From Lentisphaerae bacterium GWF2_57_35 (GTDB lineage Bacteria > Verrucomicrobiota > Kiritimatiellia > CAIQIC01 > GWF2-57-35), in contig MHBK01000027.1 in NCBI GenBank assembly GCA_001804865.1, positions 62,001 to 126,000 of the forward strand: a stretch of DNA of 64,000 nt. The letters are read 5' to 3'. Shown here in pieces: positions 8,859-15,905 of the stretch. Within the stretch, counting starts at the first letter, position 1. Each line of letters starts with the position of its first letter. The notes below the pieces were generated by a model. That model saw nothing but the letters and a program-made list of their open reading frames with translations. It was not told where the DNA came from and ran no database searches. A program made the translations under genes and the position numbers.

Positions 8859-9609
8859 GCATGTGACCCACCGTTTCGGGGGACTCTGCGCTGTGTCGGA
8901 TTTCAACTTGCGGTTGGAACCGGGTGAATTGGTCGGGCTGATCGGTCCCAACGGCGCGGGCAAAACGACCGTTTTCAATCTCATGACCGGCGTCTATGAG
9001 GCTTCGCAAGGGAGCATCGAATTTGAAGGGGAAGAGCTGGTAGGCCAGTCGCCGAGCGAGATTCATGCGCTGGGCATGGCCCGGACTTTTCAGAACATCC
9101 GTTTATTCAAGAAAATGACCGTGCTCGATAACGTTCGGTTGGCGCGTTACGCGAAACTGGGCTACAACCCGATCGAGGCGCTTTTTCATATCGGGCGCTT
9201 TCGGAGCGAGGAAAAGAAGATTCTGGCCCATGCCCGCGAGCTGCTGGAGCTGTTCGACTTGGCCGGCCACCTCGGCGAGCTGGCGGAGAATCTGCCGTAT
9301 GGATTGCAGCGGAAGCTGGAGATTGTCCGGGCGCTTGCCTCCAATCCGCGGATTCTGCTGCTCGACGAACCGGCCGCCGGGATGAATCCCGCGGAGATCG
9401 GGCACTTGATGGCTTTCATTCAAAAGATCCGCAAGGACTTCGGCTTGACCATTGTCCTGATCGAGCATCAGATGCGGCTGGTCATGGGTATTTGCGAGCG
9501 GCTGGTGGTGCTGGATTTCGGCGCGACCATCGCCGAAGGGCTGCCCCGGGACATCCAGAGCCATCCCAAGGTGTTGGAAGCTTATCTGGGGGAGGAGACG
9601 CCGGGATGA
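8839..9609 (+). CDS. livG: Branched-chain amino acid ABC transporter ATP-binding protein LivG
   Basis: ABC ATPase of 256 residues. Walker A is GPNGAGKTTVFN, and the Q-loop region reads ARTFQNIRLFKKMTVLDNV, typical of LivG. The signature region YGLQRKLEIVRAL is the LivG variant, and Walker B is ILLLDEPAAGMNP. The start is GTG at 8839, chosen because a perfect AGGAGG sits 6 bases upstream (8827-8832). It lies inside the 3' end of livM in another frame. With LivF it powers transport. Confidence 0.93.
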   Translation: MHLLKAEHVTHRFGGLCAVSDFNLRLEPGELVGLIGPNGAGKTTVFNLMTGVYEASQGSIEFEGEELVGQSPSEIHALGMARTFQNIRLFKKMTVLDNVRLARYAKLGYNPIEALFHIGRFRSEEKKILAHARELLELFDLAGHLGELAENLPYGLQRKLEIVRALASNPRILLLDEPAAGMNPAEIGHLMAFIQKIRKDFGLTIVLIEHQMRLVMGICERLVVLDFGATIAEGLPRDIQSHPKVLEAYLGEETPG

Positions 9610-10322
9610 ACGACACGCCGCTGCTCTCCATTAAGAATTTGAACGTTGCCTACGGCAGCGTGCGGGCCGTGAGTGGGATATCGCTGGATGTGTACGAAGG
9701 CGAGATCGTGACCTTGATGGGCGCCAACGGCGCGGGGAAATCCTCCACGCTTTGCGCGATTTCGGGCCTTGTGCCGTATAGCGGAGCCATTACCTATCAA
9801 GGACAAAGCTTGCGAAAGATGTCGCCCGACCGCCTGGTGGGCATGGGCATGGCCCATGTGCCCGAAGGCCGCGGCATCTTCAGCAACTTGACCGTTCACG
9901 AAAACCTGCGCCTGGCCGCCTGGACCCAAAAGGACGCCGGAAAAATCCGCGAGGATTTCGCGCGCGTGTTCGCGCTATTTCCGCGTCTGCGCGACCGGCA
10001 GCGGCAAGCGGGCGGTACGCTGTCCGGCGGAGAGCAACAGATGCTTGCCGTAGGACGCGCCCTCATGAGCCGGGCTCGGTTGCTGTTGCTCGACGAGCCT
10101 TCGATGGGGTTGGCTCCGGTGCTAGTCCGGGAGATTTTCAACATTCTTCGGGACATCAACCGGACCGGCGTGACCATTCTGTTGGTCGAACAAAACGCCA
10201 ACATGGCCCTGCGAATCGCTTCCCGGGGCTATGTGCTGGAGACCGGCGCCGTGGTGCTCCAGGGCGCCTCGGAAGAGCTTCGGGACAGCCCGAGGATGAG
10301 AGAGGCATACCTGGGAGGGTAG
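9606..10322 (+). CDS. livF: Branched-chain amino acid ABC transporter ATP-binding protein LivF
   Basis: ABC ATPase of 238 residues with Walker A GANGAGKSSTL, the LivF-type segment MAHVPEGRGIFSNLTVHENL, signature LSGGEQQMLAVGRALM and Walker B LLLLDEPSMGLAP. The start ATG overlaps the livG stop (ATGA at 9606-9609), with GGAGGAGA shortly before it. It closes the operon and is followed by a dyad that could end transcription. Confidence 0.93.
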   Translation: MNDTPLLSIKNLNVAYGSVRAVSGISLDVYEGEIVTLMGANGAGKSSTLCAISGLVPYSGAITYQGQSLRKMSPDRLVGMGMAHVPEGRGIFSNLTVHENLRLAAWTQKDAGKIREDFARVFALFPRLRDRQRQAGGTLSGGEQQMLAVGRALMSRARLLLLDEPSMGLAPVLVREIFNILRDINRTGVTILLVEQNANMALRIASRGYVLETGAVVLQGASEELRDSPRMREAYLGG

Positions 10323-10324
10323 GG

Positions 10325-10399
10325 GAAAGGGACCCAAGGGACAGAAAGGACAACAGGGACAAAATCTCTTTGGTCCTTTGGGTCGCTTAAGTCCCTTTC
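10325..10399. terminator. Probable bidirectional terminator between livF and a convergent gene
   Basis: The 77-base gap between convergent genes holds two nested dyads. GAAAGGGAC at 10325-10333 pairs with GTCCCTTTC at 10391-10399, and ACCCAAGGGAC pairs with GTCCTTTGGGT further in. Stems are strong, but the T run is short. Confidence 0.5.
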
Positions 10400-11389
10400 T
10401 TAATTCTCGTGGGCCAACAGAGCCAACCCCTTCGCGGTCTGGTCGATGGCCTGAATCTTCGACATGGAGCAGCGGATGTAGCCCACCGAGAGGCCGTAAT
10501 CGGCCAGCAGGGGCACCATGCTCCAGTCGGGCACCTTGGCGGACAATTCCCGGAGGTTGCTGTCTTGCGAGGCTTGGGCGACGTCTTGCAGGGAGGACGC
10601 CCATAGTTGAAACCCGACGCTGCGGATCGGTTCGCCTTTGGCCGGCTCTACGCTTACGCGGATGGCCGGAAGATTGGCGCCCAGCAATTTGATGGCGAGG
10701 GTCGTGGATTCCGTCTTGACGCAGAACGCCCGCACCGCGCCGTCCACATCGCAATGGATGCGGAAATCCGAATCCGGGGTGATCATCTCCTGCTTGCCGT
10801 AATAGATCTCCGACATGATCTTCAGGAAATGCGAGACATCCTTGCCTTGTTCCACCAGATTGCCCGTGCCGGGCAGATTGGTAGTAACGGTATCCGCCAG
10901 GTAATCCTCCAGCCGGTAGTTCAAGTTCCCTGATTCCAGATCGTAGACAAACAGGTTCTTGGATTCCTTGCGGTGCCCGATCAGCGGATTGAGGCATTCG
11001 TCGGTTTTCTTGATGTACATCAGGGTGTTGAGGTCCGGCATGGTCAGCACGGAGACGATTTTGTCGTCGATGGAAATCCGATTGCGGTCGGTTGCGCCCT
11101 CTTCGCAATCGTGCGTGCGAAAGGTGAATTCAATGAAACAGGCCGGAACGGTTTGGCCCGTGATGGAATTGGACCACACGCCCTCGGTCGTATCGATGGT
11201 GGCCCGGGCCAGACTCATGAGGTTGAGAAATAGAAAGCGGTAACCCACGTCGTAAGAAATGGAAACCGTCGGTTTTTCGGGCGCAAACCGCGACTTCAAT
11301 TCGCTGAGAAGGTTGTCGTTTTGTGCAAAAAGCTGGGTTGCAGAACAAACCAGACCGGCCAGACTTATGAGCAAAGTTTTGAAATTCAT
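10400..11389 (-). CDS. Hypothetical secreted protein
   Basis: About 329 residues with a clear signal peptide at the N-terminus (NFKTLLISLAGLVCSATQLFA, cut before QND). The ATG at 11389 is preferred over an upstream ATG at 11425 because it places the signal peptide at the very start. The mature part is mixed alpha/beta with several cysteines and repeated beta-strand-like stretches (KPTVSISYDVGYRF, IEFTFRTHDCEEG). I do not recognise the family. It is convergent with livF and its 5' side faces the hom leader region, so it appears to be a single gene. No function is proposed. Confidence 0.75.
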   Translation of the reverse strand: MNFKTLLISLAGLVCSATQLFAQNDNLLSELKSRFAPEKPTVSISYDVGYRFLFLNLMSLARATIDTTEGVWSNSITGQTVPACFIEFTFRTHDCEEGATDRNRISIDDKIVSVLTMPDLNTLMYIKKTDECLNPLIGHRKESKNLFVYDLESGNLNYRLEDYLADTVTTNLPGTGNLVEQGKDVSHFLKIMSEIYYGKQEMITPDSDFRIHCDVDGAVRAFCVKTESTTLAIKLLGANLPAIRVSVEPAKGEPIRSVGFQLWASSLQDVAQASQDSNLRELSAKVPDWSMVPLLADYGLSVGYIRCSMSKIQAIDQTAKGLALLAHEN

Positions 11390-11480
11390 AATAGTAAATA
11401 TATCGATAATCTCACAACATGGCATGGACCTGGAGGTTTTGGCAAGAGAAAGAATGATCGGGTCAGGTTCAAAAAAATTC

Positions 11481-11508
11481 TTGTAAGCTGGCGCGTTTCA
11501 AGTAAATT
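11481..11508 (+). promoter_or_regulatory. Candidate promoter of the attenuated hom operon
   Basis: TTGTAA at 11481-11486 and TAAATT at 11503-11508, 16 bases apart, would start RNA near 11515. That is about 27 bases before the leader peptide and 150 before hom. Confidence 0.4.
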
Positions 11509-11541
11509 CATCCGACATCTTGAGTAAGAAGAGGGTGCGCC

Positions 11542-11589
11542 ATGAAGACGGTTGTAACGAAGATTATCATCGTATCGGGAGGCTCATGA
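11542..11589 (+). CDS. Leader peptide of the hom-lysC-cimA-valS operon (attenuation)
   Basis: A 15-codon frame reads MKTVVTKIIIVSGGS and ends with TGA. GAGGG lies 6 bases before the ATG, a good ribosome site. Eight of its 15 residues are Thr (2), Val (3) or Ile (3), placed consecutively as T-V-V-T-K-I-I-I-V. It precedes an intrinsic terminator and genes for homoserine dehydrogenase, aspartate kinase, citramalate synthase and valyl-tRNA synthetase. This is the arrangement of ribosome-mediated attenuators such as thrL of enterobacteria, although the peptide itself is different. The peptide presumably has no role beyond being translated: stalling at Thr, Val or Ile codons would report shortage of the charged tRNAs. 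Confidence 0.72.
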   Translation: MKTVVTKIIIVSGGS

Positions 11590-11637
11590 GGGGCTGAGCC
11601 CGCCGTTTTCTTTACCCCTCGCAAGAGGGGTTTTTTT
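11581..11637 (+). terminator. Attenuator: intrinsic terminator with competing antiterminator and protector hairpins
   Basis: The terminator is CCCCTC (11615-11620), loop GCAA, GAGGGG (11625-11630), followed by seven T. A second GAGGGG at 11588-11593, overlapping the leader stop, can pair with the same CCCCTC and so prevent the terminator. That copy also lies in the loop of a third hairpin, GGCTCA (11581-11586) with TGAGCC (11595-11600). A ribosome at the leader stop would cover 11588-11593 and let the terminator form. A ribosome stalled at the Ile/Val codons would leave it free to form the antiterminator. Confidence 0.75.
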
Positions 11638-11661
11638 GTTGGAAGTGGAGAGAATATCTCG

Positions 11662-12960
11662 ATGAAAGAATTTGGAGTCGGTTTGTTGGGCTTTGGAACG
11701 GTAGGCGCCGGGGTCATTGAAGGCTTGCAGAAAAATGGCGAGCTGATGGCTCGTCGTCTGGGCGTTCGACCGGTGTTGCGCAAAGTGGCGGATATCGATT
11801 TGGAGCGCGACCGCGGGGTGAAGGTCGACCGGGCCTTGCTGACGCAAGATGCCGAGGCGGCGATCAAGGACCCCGACGTGGACATCGTCGTCGAGTTGAT
11901 CGGCGGGACGACCATCGCGCGCAAATTCATGTTGCAGGCCCTGAAGCTGGGCAAACCGGTCGTGACGGCGAACAAGGCCCTGCTGGCCGAATATGGCGAG
12001 GAAATCCACCGCACCGCCAAGGAACATGGCGCCGAAGTTTATTACGAAGCCAGCGTCGGCGGCGGCATCCCGATCGTCAAGGCCTTGCGCGAGGGGCTTT
12101 GCGCCAATCACATCGAGAGCATGTATGGCATTCTCAACGGGACCTGCAATTACATCCTGACCCGCATGGAACGGGAGCATCTGCCGTTCGACGAAGTGCT
12201 GCGCGAGGCGCAGAAAGCCGGGTATGCCGAGGCCGAGCCGAGCCTCGACATCGACGGCATCGACACGGCGCACAAGGCGGTGGTGCTGGCTTCGCTGGCT
12301 TACGGCTTTACCATTCCGATGAGCGCGGTTCACATCGAAGGCATCCGGGGGTTGTCGGCGGCGGATATCGCTTATGCCGGCGAACTGGGCTACCGCATCA
12401 AGTTGCTGGCCATCGTCAAGCAATCGTCCGGGCAGGTCGAAGTGCGCATTCATCCGACGCTCGTGCCGCTCAGCCATATGCTGGCCTCGGTCAGCGGCGT
12501 GTTCAATGCCGTCATGGTCAAGGGCGACGTGGTGGGCGATACCCTTTACTACGGTCGCGGCGCGGGGCGCGCGGCCACCTCGAGCGCGGTCTTGAGCGAC
12601 ATCGCGGATGTGGCGTTGAACCTGGCCGCCGGTTCGAAGCAGCGGTTGCCGTCCTTTGTCGGCAACGGCGTGCAAGGCCTGATTCGCCCGATCGACGAGA
12701 TCGGCGCGCGGTACTACCTGCGCCTGTCCCTGCTGGACAAGCCGGGCATCCTGGCGAAGGTGGCGCACATTCTCGGCGATCACCAGATCAGCATCGCCTC
12801 CGTGATGCAGAAGGAAGCGCGGTTGGGCGAATACGTGCCGGTCATCATCGTGACGCACGGGTCCAACGAAGGCAATTTCCGTGGGGCGTTGAAGGAGATC
12901 GACGCGATGGACGTGGTGGGCGCCGAAACGGTGCGCCTGCGGATTGAGGATTTTACGTAA
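11662..12960 (+). CDS. hom: Homoserine dehydrogenase
   Basis: Reduces aspartate semialdehyde to homoserine, the branch towards threonine, methionine and isoleucine. 432 residues: N-terminal NAD(P)-binding domain (VGLLGFGTVGAGVIEGL), the conserved VTANKALLAEYG, then the catalytic domain with YEASVGGGIPIVKALREGL and GILNGTCNYILTRM, and a C-terminal ACT domain (around YLRLSLLDKPGILAKVAHIL) for feedback by amino acids. It is the first structural gene behind the attenuator, with GGAG a few bases before the ATG. A 61-bp palindromic repeat follows before lysC. Confidence 0.95.
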   Translation: MKEFGVGLLGFGTVGAGVIEGLQKNGELMARRLGVRPVLRKVADIDLERDRGVKVDRALLTQDAEAAIKDPDVDIVVELIGGTTIARKFMLQALKLGKPVVTANKALLAEYGEEIHRTAKEHGAEVYYEASVGGGIPIVKALREGLCANHIESMYGILNGTCNYILTRMEREHLPFDEVLREAQKAGYAEAEPSLDIDGIDTAHKAVVLASLAYGFTIPMSAVHIEGIRGLSAADIAYAGELGYRIKLLAIVKQSSGQVEVRIHPTLVPLSHMLASVSGVFNAVMVKGDVVGDTLYYGRGAGRAATSSAVLSDIADVALNLAAGSKQRLPSFVGNGVQGLIRPIDEIGARYYLRLSLLDKPGILAKVAHILGDHQISIASVMQKEARLGEYVPVIIVTHGSNEGNFRGALKEIDAMDVVGAETVRLRIEDFT

Positions 12961-12968
12961 AGAAAAAC

Positions 12969-13029
12969 AGCCCGTCTTCGCCCGCCTGCGCATCGCTACG
13001 CGAAGCGTTGCGGGCAGGGAGAAGCCGGG
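12969..13029. repeat. 61-bp palindromic repeat, copy 1 (inside the hom-lysC gap)
   Basis: This 61-base element starts AGCCCGTCTTCGCCCGCC and ends GGCAGGGAGAAGCCGGG. It folds with outer arms CCCG-TCTTC / GAGAAG-CCGGG, middle arms CCCGC / GCGGG and an inner CGCT / AGCG. An identical 61-base copy lies at 26037-26097, and a core-deleted version at 29219-29241. In this copy it is inside an operon and would be transcribed, so it may affect RNA stability or lysC translation. Confidence 0.85.
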
Positions 13030-13047
13030 TCACCAGTAGGAACACAC

Positions 13048-14277
13048 ATGAGCCTGATAGTACAGAAATATGGCGGCAGCTCGGTGGCTGACGCCGAATG
13101 CATGAAGCGGGTCGCGCAGCGCGTACTGGATACGCAGAAAGCCGGCAACTCCGTGGTGGTGGTCGTCAGCGCCATGGGCGATACGACCGACGACCTGATC
13201 GACCTGGCCAAGAAGATCAATCCGCAGCCGGACGATCGCGAGCTGGATGCCTTGATGGCGACCGGCGAGCAGATTTCCTGCGCGGTGCTGGCCATGGCGC
13301 TGCACGCGGAAGGCGCCCAGGCCGTTTCGATGACGGGTCCGCAGGCGGGCATCTTCGTCGATGAGGTGCATACCAAAGCCAAGATCATGACGATCAAGCC
13401 CGCTCGAGTCTTCAAGCAATTGAAGAAGGGCAACATCGTTATTGTGGCCGGTTTTCAAGGGCTGAATCCCAATCAGGACATCGCCACGCTCGGACGCGGC
13501 GGTTCGGATACGACGGCGGTGGCTTTGGCGGCGGCGCTCAAGGCGGACCGGTGCCAGATCCTCAAGGATGTCGAGGGCGTTTATACGGCCAACCCGCGGG
13601 TGGTGCCGGAAGCCCGGAAGCTGGACGAGATCGCCTACGACGAAATGCTGGAACTGGCCAGCATGGGCGCCGAAGTCTTGCAATCGCGCGCGGTGGAATT
13701 TGCGAAGAAGTACGGAGTGGAGCTGGAGGTCCTTTCAAGTTTTACGAACAAGCCGGGCACGGTGGTCCGGGAAGAGGTGAAGAAAATGGAAGACATTGTA
13801 GTGCGGGGTGTGGCGGCGGATAAAAAACAGGCCAAAGTAACGATCATGCAGGTTCCGGATCAACCCGGGGTGGCGGCCAATCTATTCAAGCAACTGGCCG
13901 CGGCGCACATCAATGTCGACATGATCGTGCAAAACGTCAGCGAACAGGCGCACACGGACATTTCGTTCACGGCGCCGGTGGACGACCTGGCCAAAGCCAA
14001 AAACGTGGTGGAGCCGCTGCTGAAGAAAATCGGCGCGAAGGGCGTCAACTACGACAACGACATTGCAAAGATCAGCATCGTCGGCGTCGGGATGAAGAGC
14101 CACTCGGGCGTGGCCTACCGCATGTTCGAAGCTCTTGCGGCCAACAAGATCAATATCGAAATGATTTCGACCTCCGAGATCAAGATTTCCGTGGTGATTC
14201 GCGGCAAGCAGGCGGACAAGGCGGTGCAGGTGCTGCACAAGGCGTTTGAACTGGGGAAGAAAAGTAAGAAAAAATGA
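13048..14277 (+). CDS. lysC: Aspartate kinase
   Basis: Phosphorylates aspartate, the first step to lysine, threonine, methionine and isoleucine. 409 residues, the normal size of a monofunctional enzyme. It begins LIVQKYGGSSVADAECMKR with the KYGGSS motif, then VVVVVSAMGDTTDDL, and GRGGSDTTAVALAAAL in the amino-acid kinase domain. Two tandem ACT domains occupy the last 150 residues (VTIMQVPDQPGVAANLF and ISIVGVGMKSHSGVAYRMF), the usual site of Thr/Lys feedback. AGGA lies 6 bases before the ATG. It is in the same direction as hom and cimA with short gaps. Confidence 0.95.
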   Translation: MSLIVQKYGGSSVADAECMKRVAQRVLDTQKAGNSVVVVVSAMGDTTDDLIDLAKKINPQPDDRELDALMATGEQISCAVLAMALHAEGAQAVSMTGPQAGIFVDEVHTKAKIMTIKPARVFKQLKKGNIVIVAGFQGLNPNQDIATLGRGGSDTTAVALAAALKADRCQILKDVEGVYTANPRVVPEARKLDEIAYDEMLELASMGAEVLQSRAVEFAKKYGVELEVLSSFTNKPGTVVREEVKKMEDIVVRGVAADKKQAKVTIMQVPDQPGVAANLFKQLAAAHINVDMIVQNVSEQAHTDISFTAPVDDLAKAKNVVEPLLKKIGAKGVNYDNDIAKISIVGVGMKSHSGVAYRMFEALAANKINIEMISTSEIKISVVIRGKQADKAVQVLHKAFELGKKSKKK

Positions 14278-14319
14278 CGAATGACTGATTAGTCATTGTC
14301 CTAGAGGGAGACAGGCCGC

Positions 14320-15903
14320 ATGAAACGAATAGCCATCTACGATACGACGTTGCGCGACGGGGCGCAGGGTGAAGGAATCTCTTTTTCCGGAGCCGGAAAG
14401 ATTCGCGTGGCCAAGTGCCTTGACGAATTCGGCGTCGATTATATTGAAGGCGGCTTTGCGGCTTCCAATCCCAAAGACATGGAATTCTTCCGCGAGATCA
14501 AGAAAGAGCAACTCAAGCATGCCAAGATCGCCGCCTTCGGCAGTACGCGCCGGGCGAACATCCCGGTGGGCGAGGATGTGGGCGTCCGGGCGATGTTCGA
14601 GGCCGATACGCCGGTGGTGACGTTTTTCGGCAAGAGTTGGCTTTTGCACGTGACAGAGGTGCTCAAGACGACCGCCGAGGAAAACCTGAAGATGGTGGCC
14701 GACACGGTTCGGATCTTCAAGGAGCGCGGCAAGGAAGTCGTCTACGATGCCGAGCATTTCTTCGACGGGTTCAAGGACCATCGCGAATATGCGCTCTCGA
14801 CGCTGCGCGCCGCGCGCGACGCGGGGGCGGATGTCCTGGTGCTGTGCGACACCAACGGCGGCACGCTGCCGCATGAGATTTTTGCCATCACGCAGGAGGT
14901 GGCGCGCGAGGTGGGGCCGAACGTGGGCATCCATACGCACAACGACAGCGAAGTGGCCGTGGCCAATTCGTTGGAGGCGGTGCGCGCGGGCGCCATGCAT
15001 ATTCAAGGAACCATCAACGGCTTTGGAGAACGGGCCGGCAATGCGAACCTGTGTGCGATCGTTCCCAACCTGATGCTCAAGATGAATCTGTCGTGCCTTC
15101 GCGAAGGAGGCCTGAACCAGTTGCGCGAGGTGTCGTTGTTTGTGGACGACATGGCCAACGTACGTCCGAACCGAAAAATGGCGTTCGTCGGCGACAGCGC
15201 CTTTGCGCATAAGGCCGGCATGCATGTCAATGCGGTGCAGAAGGTGTCGAAGAGCTTCGAGCACATCGAGCCGGAGCTGGTCGGCAACAAACGCCGCATT
15301 CTGATCTCGGAATTGTCGGGCAGCAGCAACATTTTGATGAAAGCCGTGGAGCTGGGCTTTAATGTCGACAAATCGTCTCCCGAGGTCAAAGAGATTCTCA
15401 AGGAACTGGAGCGGCTCGAAAAACAGGGCTATGAATTCGAATCCGCGGAAGCCTCGTTCAAGATGCTGGTCCAGAAGGTGCTGAAGGCCCACAAGCCGTT
15501 CTTCAACCTCGAAGGGTTCAGCGTGATCGTCCAGAAGTCGGCTAAGGATCAACCAAGCGTGTCTTATGCGACTATCAAGCTGAGCGTCAACGGCGAATCC
15601 GAGCTGACGGCGGGCGAGGGGGATGGGCCGGTGGACGCCCTGAATCAGGCCTTGCGCAAGGCCCTGACGCGCTTTTACCCGCAGATCGAGGGCGTGTCGC
15701 TGACAGATTACCGCGTGCGCATCCTCGATCCCGAGGAATCCACGGCGGCCAAGACGCAAGTGTTGATCGAGTCCACCGACGGTCACAATACGTGGGGAAC
15801 GGTCGGCGTTTCGGGGAACATCATCGAAGCGTCGTGGGAAGCGCTGGTGGACAGCGTGGAGTACAAGTTGTTTTTGGAAGAGCAGAAGAAAAAGAAGAGC
15901 TAA
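14320..15903 (+). CDS. cimA: (R)-citramalate synthase
   Basis: Condenses pyruvate and acetyl-CoA to citramalate, giving 2-oxobutyrate and then isoleucine without threonine deaminase. 527 residues: HMGL-like TIM barrel starting IAIYDTTLRDGAQGEGISFS, with the metal ligands in IHTHNDSEVAVANSLEA and the conserved GTINGFGERAGNANL, then a linker and the C-terminal LeuA-dimer regulatory domain (GEGDGPVDALNQALRKAL). TTLRDGAQGEG-SFS favours citramalate synthase of the LeuA-like CimA group over homocitrate or isopropylmalate synthases, although function within this family can shift. It follows lysC by 42 bases and precedes valS by 2. Confidence 0.88.
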   Translation: MKRIAIYDTTLRDGAQGEGISFSGAGKIRVAKCLDEFGVDYIEGGFAASNPKDMEFFREIKKEQLKHAKIAAFGSTRRANIPVGEDVGVRAMFEADTPVVTFFGKSWLLHVTEVLKTTAEENLKMVADTVRIFKERGKEVVYDAEHFFDGFKDHREYALSTLRAARDAGADVLVLCDTNGGTLPHEIFAITQEVAREVGPNVGIHTHNDSEVAVANSLEAVRAGAMHIQGTINGFGERAGNANLCAIVPNLMLKMNLSCLREGGLNQLREVSLFVDDMANVRPNRKMAFVGDSAFAHKAGMHVNAVQKVSKSFEHIEPELVGNKRRILISELSGSSNILMKAVELGFNVDKSSPEVKEILKELERLEKQGYEFESAEASFKMLVQKVLKAHKPFFNLEGFSVIVQKSAKDQPSVSYATIKLSVNGESELTAGEGDGPVDALNQALRKALTRFYPQIEGVSLTDYRVRILDPEESTAAKTQVLIESTDGHNTWGTVGVSGNIIEASWEALVDSVEYKLFLEEQKKKKS

Positions 15904-15905
15904 CC

